Assembly: GCA_002686705.1 (NCBI GenBank)
Contig: NYYH01000071.1
Span: forward strand, 1-8,437
Direction of reading: 5' to 3'
Source of the DNA: Bacteroidota bacterium
GTDB taxonomy: Bacteria > Bacteroidota > Bacteroidia > Bacteroidales > F082
Length of the DNA stretch: 8,437 bases
Part shown: one piece after another, positions 1 to 6,095 of the stretch
Numbering within the stretch: the stretch's first letter is position 1
How the letters are laid out: each line of letters begins with the position of its first letter
The notes under the pieces: generated by a model
What the model was told of the DNA's origin: nothing
The model's input: the letters and a program-made list of their open reading frames with translations, nothing else
Database searches by the model: none
Program-made: the position numbers and the translations under genes

Positions 1-460
1 AAAATGTGGCGAACATCGTGTATAGATTCTCCTTCTCCCTGCACTGCAGACTGAAACCTTATTAACTACTTTTTGTATCCATGTGCGGGGCCTTGGCTCG
101 GACACAGTGACTTGACAAGAGATCACTCCGAATGATCGTGCAGCCTCTGCATCTGGATAAGGTCTGCTCCTGAATCCCCATCCAGGATTCCTATGTATCA
201 AAGAGCGGCCCTTTGGGTGGGATGGGGGTCCGTGGCTGTATAACCATGCCTGGTCCCATTTTAGGGGGAGGTTAAACAAACACCGGGAAACAAAATCCGT
301 CAACCTCCGGCCAGATGCCATTGGAGCCGTGAAAATATTCCCTTGACTGGTTTTGACTTTCCTATACTTTTATAGTATTGGGGGTGGAGCGCAAGGACTG
401 AATTTTATGTATGACAATCTGATTATCTATTTTCACACTTTTGATAAAAAATATTAAAGA
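1..460. other. GC-richer stretch without a firm gene
   Basis: No complete gene is visible. The first 330 nt are clearly richer in G+C than the genes that follow. The minus-strand frame whose codons fall on + positions 1, 4, 7 and so on has no stop from 369 down to the left edge (123 codons). Its translation is rich in Arg, Ser, Pro and Trp and poor in acidic residues, which argues against a real protein. On the + strand one frame is open from 161 to a TGA at 344-346 and reads as a plausible C-terminal piece (starting LNPHPGFLCIKERPF). That may be the relic of an upstream gene. Inverted repeats are present: 172-177 with 185-190, 267-273 with 302-308, and CTATA/TATAG at 362-366 with 371-375. 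The last lies about 90 nt before the first SDR and could be an operator, but I see no well-spaced promoter with it. Confidence 0.4.
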
Positions 461-1267
461 ATGATGGAAAAAATATTAGAAAATAAAGTTGCAATTGTAA
501 CCGGAGGAGCATCTGGAATGGGTAAAGCAGGTGTTGAATTATTCTCTAAATATGGATGCATCAGTGTAATAGCAGATATTAATGATCAAGAAGCAATCAA
601 AATTATGGATGAGATTAATTACAAAGGAGATAAAGTTGATTTTTTTCATACTGATGTAACAAACTCAAAAAATGTTCAGTCGACTATTAAAAGTGTTGTA
701 GATAAATATGGTAAAGTAGATATTCTTTTTCATAACGCAGTAGATGTGCCACTAGTTAATAATCATGATAAACGTATAACAGAACTGCCGGAAGAAATAT
801 GGCATAAAATTACAACCTTAGTTTTAGATGGAACTTTTTATTGCTCTAAATATGTTGCTTCACAGATGCTAATACAAAAATCAGGCTCTATTATTTTAAC
901 TGCCACAACAGATGCGTTAATAGGTCAAGCGGGTCTTGATGCTTATACTGCTGCTAAGGGAGGCATTATTGCATTGACACGATCTATGGCAGCGGGATTG
1001 TCTCCAGAGGGAGTTAGGGTAAATGCAATTTGCCCAGGTTTTGTCGAAACGCCTCATCAGATGAAATTTTTAAATGATACTAAAGTTCGCAAACAACTTG
1101 AAGATTTGCATTTAATGGGAATTCTAAAACCTAAAGATGTGGCTGAATTCGCACTTTTTCTTGCTTCGGATAAATCTCGTTTTATGACCGGTGGCATACA
1201 TGTTGTGGATTCAGGTTACACTTCTTTTAAAGGTAAACTTGAATTATTTGATCAAATTATCTCTTAA
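461..1267 (+). CDS. Classical SDR-family NAD(P)-dependent oxidoreductase (SDR 1)
   Basis: A cytoplasmic Rossmann-fold dehydrogenase of 268 residues, near the 250-residue norm for classical SDRs, with a short C-terminal tail. It probably interconverts a hydroxyl and a keto group on a sugar or polyol. The cofactor motif TGGASGMG is at residues 14-21. Asp39 at the end of the second strand is the usual mark of NAD rather than NADP preference. The catalytic YxxxK is Tyr162 and Lys166. Two positions are off the norm. The catalytic Ser, expected 13 residues before the Tyr, is Thr149. The usual NNAG motif reads HNAVD (91-95). The C-terminal CPGFVET (191-197) and the MTGGIHVVDSGY segment are typical. 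The start could be ATG 461 or ATG 464, and neither has a strong ribosome binding site; AAAGA lies just upstream. The substrate cannot be assigned. Confidence 0.93.
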   Translation: MMEKILENKVAIVTGGASGMGKAGVELFSKYGCISVIADINDQEAIKIMDEINYKGDKVDFFHTDVTNSKNVQSTIKSVVDKYGKVDILFHNAVDVPLVNNHDKRITELPEEIWHKITTLVLDGTFYCSKYVASQMLIQKSGSIILTATTDALIGQAGLDAYTAAKGGIIALTRSMAAGLSPEGVRVNAICPGFVETPHQMKFLNDTKVRKQLEDLHLMGILKPKDVAEFALFLASDKSRFMTGGIHVVDSGYTSFKGKLELFDQIIS

Positions 1268-1653
1268 TTTAATTTTAACTTAATTTAGGATATCCTTCTC
1301 CCTAGCAAGTCGGGGAACATCGAAAATTCTATCTGGCAATAGTTTTGTAACATAACAATATCCTATTTAGAAAATATCTTTTTGGTCTATCTTCGTTTTT
1401 GATGTTAGAGATTTTTTTTGATTATTTTTATAAAAACCAATTGATAACCATGAAGTGCACAAAACAATTCTATAATATAAATACTTTGCCAGTATGCTGC
1501 ATCTCTCTACGATACATATTTCAATTAATATTAGTAGGCAAACCGAAGCACAACACAATGATAATCCAAAGAAGTTTGGTTCTCACTACTGTGTTGCTTG
1601 ATTCTCTTAAGAATACGGTCCGGAAACGATATCTTTAATCTAAGAGATTAGAA
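1268..1653. other. AT-rich gene-free stretch between the two SDR genes
   Basis: These 386 nt hold no convincing gene. Short frames exist on both strands around 1367-1638, but they overlap each other, show no family resemblance and lack ribosome binding sites. A perfect TATAAT at 1471-1476 has no acceptable -35 box at 16-18 nt, so I do not call a promoter. A nested inverted repeat at 1546-1599 lies about 55 nt before SDR 2. No rho-independent terminator is apparent after SDR 1. The stretch is long for two genes of one operon, so the SDRs may be transcribed separately. Confidence 0.5.
1546..1599. repeat. Nested imperfect inverted repeat upstream of SDR 2
   Basis: Outer arms AAGCA (1546-1550) and ACACA (1553-1557) pair with TGTGT (1590-1594) and TGCTT (1595-1599), leaving a two-base bulge. 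Inside sits a perfect small hairpin, CCAAA-GAAG-TTTGG (1566-1579). It is not followed by a T run, so it is not an obvious terminator. It could be a regulator site or leader structure for the SDR gene at 1654, or a chance structure in AT-rich DNA. Confidence 0.35.
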
Positions 1654-2424
1654 ATGGCAGGAAGGCTCGAAGGTAAGACAGCCCTTGTAATTGGTGCTGC
1701 GCGTGGTATTGGGGAAGGAATTGCCTGCCGTTTCGTTGAGGAGGGTGCCAAGGTTGTCATCTCAGATACGGAGGTTGAAGCGGGAGGTTTCACCGCAAAA
1801 CGTCTTGGAGGAGTTTTCATTGAAACCGATATATCCCGAGCTGGTGATGCTGAACGGGCGGTGGACACAGCGCTTTCACATTTCGGTGGGCTCGACATTC
1901 TGGTTCAGAATGCCGGTATCTTCCCGTGGACACTGATCGAAAATATTGAGCCGAAGGAATGGGACAGAGTCCTTGCAGTCAATTTGAGGGGCACGTTTCT
2001 AGCGGCTCGTGCTGCGTTGTCCCCTATGAAGGCAAAGCGCAGCGGGCGAATGATCTTTACCTCATCGATTACCGGGCCTCATGTTACAAGTCCGGGACAC
2101 GGGCATTATTCTGCTTCAAAGTCAGGCATCAACGGCTTCATCAAGGCAGCAGCACTTGAATTTTCCAGTTACGGAATCACAGTTAACGGTGTAGAACCGG
2201 GCAATATTTTAACTGAGGGAATGAAAATTCACCGATCACCAACTTTTATTAAGTCAATGGAGGAATCAATTCCTCTTGGCCGGCTTGGTACGCCTCGAGA
2301 TGTTGCCAATGCTTTTCTATTCCTAGCTTCCGAAGAAGCTTCATATATTACTGGTACGACCATAGTCATTGACGGGGGACAGCTCCTTCCGGAAGGCAGT
2401 GACTTCAGGATCAATCAGAACTGA
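1654..2424 (+). CDS. Classical SDR-family oxidoreductase (SDR 2)
   Basis: A cytoplasmic dehydrogenase of 256 residues, the normal length for a classical SDR. The glycine motif GAARGIG is at 14-20. Asp38 at the end of strand 2 suggests NAD. QNAG is at 85-88, the structural Asn is Asn110, and the catalytic set is Ser138, Tyr152 and Lys156. The C-terminus has the usual ITGTTIVIDGG block (232-242). Unlike SDR 1, every key position is canonical. The ATG at 1654 fits the standard N-terminus (LEGKTALVIGAARGIG); AAGAG at 1642-1646 is a weak but well-placed ribosome binding site. Base use differs sharply from the neighbours: a 60-nt sample at 1741-1800 has 32 G+C, against 18 for 541-600 in SDR 1. This suggests a separate origin. 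It could oxidise a sugar or sugar alcohol imported by the downstream transporter, but the family is too broad to name a substrate. Confidence 0.94.
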   Translation: MAGRLEGKTALVIGAARGIGEGIACRFVEEGAKVVISDTEVEAGGFTAKRLGGVFIETDISRAGDAERAVDTALSHFGGLDILVQNAGIFPWTLIENIEPKEWDRVLAVNLRGTFLAARAALSPMKAKRSGRMIFTSSITGPHVTSPGHGHYSASKSGINGFIKAAALEFSSYGITVNGVEPGNILTEGMKIHRSPTFIKSMEESIPLGRLGTPRDVANAFLFLASEEASYITGTTIVIDGGQLLPEGSDFRINQN

Positions 2425-2456
2425 ACCTAAACGATCTTTCCTGATTGTTTTTTTTT
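2412..2456 (+). terminator. Possible rho-independent terminator at the end of SDR 2
   Basis: CAATCAG (2412-2418) pairs perfectly with CTGATTG (2441-2447), followed at once by nine T residues (2448-2456). The arms are only 7 bp and the loop is 22 nt. The left arm lies inside the last codons of SDR 2. The T run directly after the stem makes a terminator likely, though a weak one. It would separate SDR 2 from the binding-protein gene. Confidence 0.5.
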
Positions 2457-2537
2457 ACACTGAGCCAAGATATGAGAAACTCCTAAAATGTGTTCTTTTT
2501 TAAGGAGAGCTGAAACACTGAAATATTTTCTTGACAC

Positions 2538-2584
2538 TTGACTTATTTCCTATAAAAAAGATATATGCTTGTATAAAATATCTT
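2538..2584 (+). promoter_or_regulatory. Candidate promoter with overlapping inverted repeat
   Basis: TTGACT at 2538-2543, with an overlapping-context TTGACA at 2531-2536, lies 17-18 nt before an AT-rich -10-like segment (ATATATG, 2561-2567). A perfect 7-bp inverted repeat, AAGATAT (2558-2564) and ATATCTT (2578-2584), covers the presumed -10 and start region. That is the right position for a repressor operator or an early transcript hairpin. It is the best promoter candidate for the binding-protein gene, whose start is about 200 nt downstream. The -10 is far from perfect, so this is an inference. Confidence 0.4.
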
Positions 2585-2603
2585 AGGTTCTGATCGTTTT
2601 GGC

Positions 2604-2753
2604 CAGTTAGGGCGTGTTAACTGATGGGGGCTTCGTGAGCTAAGTGCAAAGTCGGTAAACTGGTTGCTGAAGCCAGAATTGCGCAAACTTCAGCCATTTG
2701 CAGTATAGAGAAAATGGCTTCTAGAATGTATGCGAGATAGAGGGGTTGCTGAA
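2604..2753 (+). promoter_or_regulatory. Structured leader with mutually exclusive hairpins
   Basis: Several perfect inverted repeats follow each other. CAGTTA 2604-2609 pairs with TAACTG 2618-2623. GGCTTC 2629-2634 pairs with GAAGCC 2669-2674. GCTGAAG 2666-2672 pairs with CTTCAGC 2688-2694. AGCCATTT 2692-2699 pairs with AAATGGCT 2712-2719. The last three share bases at their junctions, so each excludes the next. GGTTGCTGAA occurs twice (2662-2671 and 2744-2753). The leader ends just before the ribosome binding site of the binding-protein gene. It matches no riboswitch class I recognise. It could be a cis-regulatory RNA or the remains of something else. Confidence 0.4.
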
Positions 2754-2776
2754 TTATGGATAACTTAAAAAACTAA

Positions 2777-2783
2777 AAAGGAG
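2777..2783 (+). promoter_or_regulatory. Strong ribosome binding site of the binding-protein gene
   Basis: AAAGGAG lies five bases before the ATG at 2789. It is the clearest Shine-Dalgarno sequence in the window and fixes the start. It suggests that the binding protein is made in excess over the permeases, as is usual for such importers. Confidence 0.8.
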
Positions 2784-2788
2784 AAAAA

Positions 2789-4033
2789 ATGAAAAAATCT
2801 ATTGCAATCAGTTTGGTGCTTTTAGTGTCCACTTTTCTATTTGAAGAACAACCCAAAGGTAAGAGTAAGTTTGAAGGGCAAACAATAGTTGTAAAACTAT
2901 CACCAGATATTGCTATGTCTGGACTGAAAGCGAAAACCGAACAGTTCGAAAAGGAGTATGGGGTAACTGTTGATTATAATGAGATCGGATGGGATGTATG
3001 GTTTCCACAGCAGGCCCAGATCCTTGCAACTGACGAACCGCTTGATGTTATGGGTAACGGGAAAAACGCATGGATAGAATTCCCCAATAAGCTTACACCA
3101 TTATCGGATATTTTCCCTGATATGTTTAATGAAATGGTCCCTGAACTGGTAGAGTACTCTACTCTCAGGGGAGAGGTTATGGCAGTTCCATTTCTCCCAA
3201 GTTATCAGATCATTTTTTACAACAAATCCATATTCGAGAAAGCAGGTGCTGAAATTCCAGAGACATGGGATGAATTTTTAGTAACGCTCAAGAAGTTAAA
3301 TGATTTCAACGGCAACTTCAATTATGTTGCTGACTGGACCACTGAGAACTACTTCCTTAACTTCATTCTTACTATGCAGTCAGCAGGTGTAAAGGAATAT
3401 AACTGGATAGACGGGAAGCTGGTATTCAACTTTGATCATCCGGGCACAATGAAGGCAGTAGAATTCCATAAAAAAATGCTTGATCAGGGCCTTATTGATC
3501 CTGGCATACTGGTTCAACTACAGCAGGAAGTCTCGTCACTTTTTAACCAAGGCGACATTGCTATGATGGCCATGTGGGAGATGTATGCAGGTTACCTTAA
3601 AGAAGAACAGTTTAAGAATACCGGTTACTTTGCATTCCCAGGTATGGAAGCAGGCATGACTGGTACACTTGACGGACATGAATATCTGATGATACCTAAG
3701 TCAGCAAAAAATCCGGAATTAGCTGCTGAATACATCAGATATGTTGCTTCTCATGAAAACACCAAAAAAAGGTCAATAATTGACAAGTCTATCCCAGTGT
3801 ATTCAGTTCAGTTTGGTGACCAGGAAATAATTAATGCTCTTCCATACTTGCCTGTTATAGATCTGGTCAAGAAAAACTTGGCAGATCAGTTCCCGCCAAT
3901 AACAACGACATATGAACTGAGACTTGAAACTGCAAAACAGATACACCCTGCTATATTGGGTGAAAAATCTATAATTAAAGCTTTGGCTGGATTACAGGCA
4001 TTTGCAGATGGTCAGAAATCTGTACCGCAATAA
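2789..4033 (+). CDS. ABC transporter extracellular solute-binding protein, family 1 (sugar type)
   Basis: A 414-residue substrate-binding protein of the maltose/multiple-sugar type, which captures a carbohydrate outside the membrane for the permeases encoded downstream. Family marks: AVPFLPSYQIIFYNKSIFEK (132-151) followed by AGAEIPETWDEF, then SLFNQGDIAMMAMWE (250-264), and the C-terminal YLMIPKSAKNPELAAEYIRY (299-318). The N-terminus (MKKSIAISLVLLVSTFLF) is a positively charged hydrophobic signal sequence. The cysteine expected at its end in a lipoprotein is missing; the sequence runs straight into EEQPKGK. There is no good signal peptidase I site either, so anchoring or export may be altered. 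The start is supported by the strong ribosome binding site at 2777-2783. Tryptophan and other aromatic residues in the cleft (Trp68, Trp71, Trp95) fit a sugar ligand. The exact ligand is unknown. Confidence 0.93.
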   Translation: MKKSIAISLVLLVSTFLFEEQPKGKSKFEGQTIVVKLSPDIAMSGLKAKTEQFEKEYGVTVDYNEIGWDVWFPQQAQILATDEPLDVMGNGKNAWIEFPNKLTPLSDIFPDMFNEMVPELVEYSTLRGEVMAVPFLPSYQIIFYNKSIFEKAGAEIPETWDEFLVTLKKLNDFNGNFNYVADWTTENYFLNFILTMQSAGVKEYNWIDGKLVFNFDHPGTMKAVEFHKKMLDQGLIDPGILVQLQQEVSSLFNQGDIAMMAMWEMYAGYLKEEQFKNTGYFAFPGMEAGMTGTLDGHEYLMIPKSAKNPELAAEYIRYVASHENTKKRSIIDKSIPVYSVQFGDQEIINALPYLPVIDLVKKNLADQFPPITTTYELRLETAKQIHPAILGEKSIIKALAGLQAFADGQKSVPQ

Positions 4034-4082
4034 GGTCACATTGGTAAAGGACATAAGTAAAAACCATTGTTGGCATCTTTGA

Positions 4083-4144
4083 GGGGATTCCCTAGACGGA
4101 GGTAAACACAAATTGGTGTGGTACATCACTATAGGGAATACCCC
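4083..4144. repeat. Long inverted repeat just after the binding-protein gene
   Basis: GGGGATTCCCTA (4083-4094) pairs with TAGGGAATACCCC (4132-4144) over 12 bp with one bulged base. Within the 37-nt spacer a short CACA/TGTG hairpin (4107-4120) can form. No T run follows, so it is not a classical terminator. It lies 50 nt after the stop codon. Hairpins in this place often protect or limit transcripts between a binding-protein gene and its permease genes, which is a reasonable guess here. Confidence 0.5.
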
Positions 4145-4283
4145 CATTCTTCTTTACCTGAGTACGCAATTTGAATTGAACCGAGACAGGGTTCAAAAAA
4201 ATTTCTTTATTTCAATATTATTTTTCGAACTTAACTTTACAACTTACAAAAGAAAGGGTTTTGTTAAATCAATGTATCTTCGG

Positions 4284-4348
4284 GTCCTGTAAGGTGATTC
4301 ACATTATTACTGGCTTGAGGCTCAACAAGCAGTGCTTGCATACAGGAC
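4284..4348. repeat. Dense inverted repeats inside the gap
   Basis: Perfect 8-bp outer arms GTCCTGTA (4284-4291) and TACAGGAC (4341-4348) enclose two further inverted repeats. These are GCTTG/CAAGC (4313-4317 and 4326-4330) and the odd-length palindrome CAAGCA-G-TGCTTG (4326-4338). The two inner repeats compete for the same CAAGC. This could be a folded RNA or a regulator site. The gap is otherwise gene-free, so it may also be a relic. Confidence 0.35.
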
Positions 4349-4515
4349 AATTGTCAATAAAGATTACTGAAAGCTTGAAATACCGGAGTTGTAGTCCTAA
4401 TCACAGCCAAAGCCTTCAGTTTCTCTTATATACTTTAGGAGCCAATTAGATTAACTCTTGTAGGGTGGTACAAAAGTAACCCCTATTAGCAATAGTGACG
4501 AAAAGGGATTGTTCG

Positions 4516-4561
4516 TCCATTTAATTCAGTCAACCCAATCCATTTAAGTCAGTTGTAGATT
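4516..4561. repeat. Two imperfect 23-bp tandem copies
   Basis: The segments beginning TCCATTTAATTCAGTC (4516) and TCCATTTAAGTCAGTT (4539) agree at 14 of the first 16 bases and diverge in the remaining seven. They look like a small tandem duplication in decaying DNA or a pair of binding sites. Confidence 0.4.
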
Positions 4562-4616
4562 AAAACGGCCAATGAAAGGACAAGTCGTTGGTCTTGATTA
4601 TATCTGTTGAAATCCA

Positions 4617-5027
4617 CTACAAATCTAGGACATTCTTGAATTCGCTGTGAAATTGCTCAGAGGTGTATTTTGTAGTAAAACCCAATAAACTCTTGGTTAA
4701 GAAGTGAAAGTTTTCTCCATCCTGAAATTTCAATCTGAGGTTGAAATAAGCTTGTATTTTTTTGGGTTCTTTTTGCGTTGTATATTGGTTGTTCAAATAA
4801 ATTAAGAAATCAAAACTACTTTGATAAATAATTAATCCGATTTGGAATAGCCCTTTTGTCTGTCGTGCATCTTTGCAAGGATTCTATATAATGATGGCAT
4901 CGATTAATCCAAAACTCTATTAAAGTAGAGACTGATGTACCTTCTCCACTTCATTGTTGCTGTCAATACGAAGCATGATTGTCTGTTTCTTAATGAGGTT
5001 TTGGGAGAGGACTAAATGATTTCGTTA
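4617..5027 (-). pseudogene. Possible decayed minus-strand reading frame in the gap
   Basis: One minus-strand frame shows an open run of 34 codons (5024 down to 4923), two adjacent stops, 10 open codons, one stop, then 88 open codons (4883 down to 4620) before a TAG at 4617-4619. This is few stops for such AT-rich DNA. Stretches such as LIKKQTIMLRIDSNNEVEKV and FLTKSLLGFTTKYTSEQFHS have a protein-like balance of charged and hydrophobic residues. A nearby minus-strand frame ending at about 5018 (FPDTVLGKDMDSDMDFTTAV and on) may belong to the same relic. I recognise no family and no start. It could be chance. Confidence 0.2.
4727..4747. repeat. Perfect 7-bp hairpin near a T run
   Basis: ATTTCAA (4727-4733) pairs with TTGAAAT (4741-4747) around the loop TCTGAGG. 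Seven T residues follow at 4757-4763, nine bases too far from the stem for a standard rho-independent terminator. It also lies within the possible minus-strand relic frame. Confidence 0.3.
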
Positions 5028-5073
5028 CAGAGTTCTGAGAAATCCATTTTAGCTGTGACAACAGCCGTTGTAA

Positions 5074-5096
5074 AGTCCATGTCCGAGTCCATGTCC
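5074..5096. repeat. 12-bp direct tandem repeat
   Basis: AGTCCATGTCC occurs at 5074-5084 and again at 5086-5096, giving a 12-bp period. The length is a multiple of three, so on the minus strand it keeps a reading frame and encodes a repeated Asp/Met/Ser pattern (DMDSDMD). That is compatible with relic coding sequence. Confidence 0.5.
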
Positions 5097-5185
5097 TTCC
5101 CCAACACAGTATCTGGAAATTGGATTGTAATAGTCTACCCAATAGGAAATCATGGAGACTCCTTTCTTTTTAGAAGTTTATAAAA

Positions 5186-6094
5186 GTGAAAAAAGACATT
5201 CAAAGTTTTTTTGATTTTGAACGAAGCGATGCCAAACTGGCTGCACTTCTTATAACACCGACATTCTTACTTGTTATTGGTGTTGTCGCATACCCACTCA
5301 TATATTCTTTTGTAATGAGTTTTGGTGATGTAGAGTTTGCAAATATTAAGGATTATAATTTTGTTGGAATTTCTCAATACGTAAAGACATTTACAGATCC
5401 AGATTTTATTCAATCACTTAAAGTTTCATCTTATTTTGTTTTTTTTACAGTTTTAATTAAATTAGTACTGGGAACGTTGATAGCGATTATGTTAAAGGAA
5501 AAATTTGTTGGGAGAAGCCTAGCTAGGGCATTGATCATAATTCCATGGGCCACACCATTTGTGGTAGTAGGCCTAATGTGGAAATGGATGCTTCATTCCA
5601 AAGTAGGTGTAATAAATTATTTTTTACAAAAACTTGGAATAATACAGGATAATATACCGTTTTTATCGTCTAAGATATTTGCAATGCCATTTGTTGTAAC
5701 CGCAGATGTCTGGCAGGGAACTCCATTTTTTGTAATAATTATACTTGCAGGATTGCAGACAATACCGAATGACCTTTATGAAGCTGCACATATGGATGGA
5801 GCTACAGAGATAAAAGCTTTCTTTTTCATAACCCTTCCCTTGATAAAGTTTCCGCTGTTTATCTCTGCGATCCTTGGGACTATATTTGCAATAAATTCAT
5901 TTGATCTATTTTTTGTGCTTACCAAAGGTGGCCCTGGAAATATTACAACAAATGCGACATTATTTGTCTGGAATAATGCATTCAAATTCTATCACCTTTC
6001 ATATGCATCAGCTATATCTTATGTGATACTAATGTTTTCAATGCTTGTAACAATAGGATATGTTATTATAATGAGGAAAATTCAAGTAGAGTAA
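5186..6094 (+). CDS. ABC sugar transporter permease, MalF/UgpA type
   Basis: An inner-membrane channel subunit of 302 residues with six predicted transmembrane helices, near 19-43, 80-102, 113-133, 167-190, 221-245 and 276-297. The cytoplasmic EAA loop that contacts the ATPase is at 199-218 (EAAHMDGATEIKAFFFITLP) and is well conserved. FDLFFVLTKGGPGNITTNA (239-257) is typical of the MalF side of carbohydrate importers. It pairs with the permease encoded one base downstream and with the binding protein encoded upstream. Translation starts at GTG 5186: an in-frame TAG at 5171-5173 excludes a longer start, and the N-terminus looks complete. There is only a weak AGAAG (5172-5176) as ribosome binding site. 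No promoter is recognisable just upstream, so its transcription after the 1152-nt gap is unclear. Confidence 0.95.
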   Translation: MKKDIQSFFDFERSDAKLAALLITPTFLLVIGVVAYPLIYSFVMSFGDVEFANIKDYNFVGISQYVKTFTDPDFIQSLKVSSYFVFFTVLIKLVLGTLIAIMLKEKFVGRSLARALIIIPWATPFVVVGLMWKWMLHSKVGVINYFLQKLGIIQDNIPFLSSKIFAMPFVVTADVWQGTPFFVIIILAGLQTIPNDLYEAAHMDGATEIKAFFFITLPLIKFPLFISAILGTIFAINSFDLFFVLTKGGPGNITTNATLFVWNNAFKFYHLSYASAISYVILMFSMLVTIGYVIIMRKIQVE

Positions 6095-6095
6095 A

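Larger units (their letters stand above)
4034..5185. other. Long gene-free gap splitting the transporter operon
   Basis: These 1152 nt separate the binding-protein gene from its permease genes, which normally follow within tens to a few hundred bases. No gene with a family resemblance is seen on either strand. A 62-codon TTG-start frame at 4261-4449 looks spurious. The gap contains inverted repeats (4083-4144, 4284-4348, 4727-4747), a degenerate tandem repeat (4516-4561), a 12-bp tandem repeat (5074-5096), and a minus-strand frame interrupted by only a few stops (4617-5027). It may hold a decayed insertion or gene. I recognise no transposase and no terminal repeats. Confidence 0.5.

Noticed and set aside
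353..378. Promoter for SDR 1 from TTGACT (343 or 353) and TATACT/TATAGT
   Set aside because: No combination gives a 16-18 nt spacer; the spacings are 12, 14 or 22 nt.
30..1322. Shared 11-mer TCCTTCTCCCT (30-40 and 1293-1303) near two copies of GAACATCG
   Set aside because: Order and spacing differ at the two places, and repeats of this length are expected by chance in a window of this size.
1367..1638. Small overlapping frames on both strands between the SDR genes
   Set aside because: They overlap each other, have no ribosome binding sites and have a low-complexity, shadow-like composition.
4181..4200. T-loop-like GGGTTCAAA suggesting a tRNA
   Set aside because: No T-stem partner, acceptor stem, D-arm or anticodon arm can be folded around it; it runs into poly-A.
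4263..4348. Integron attC-like site (GTTAAAT near dense inverted repeats)
   Set aside because: The core-site order and the matching RYYYAAC arm are absent, and there is no integrase or cassette gene.
4261..4449. 62-codon TTG-start frame in the gap
   Set aside because: No ribosome binding site, no family resemblance, and it spans the palindromic repeat region.
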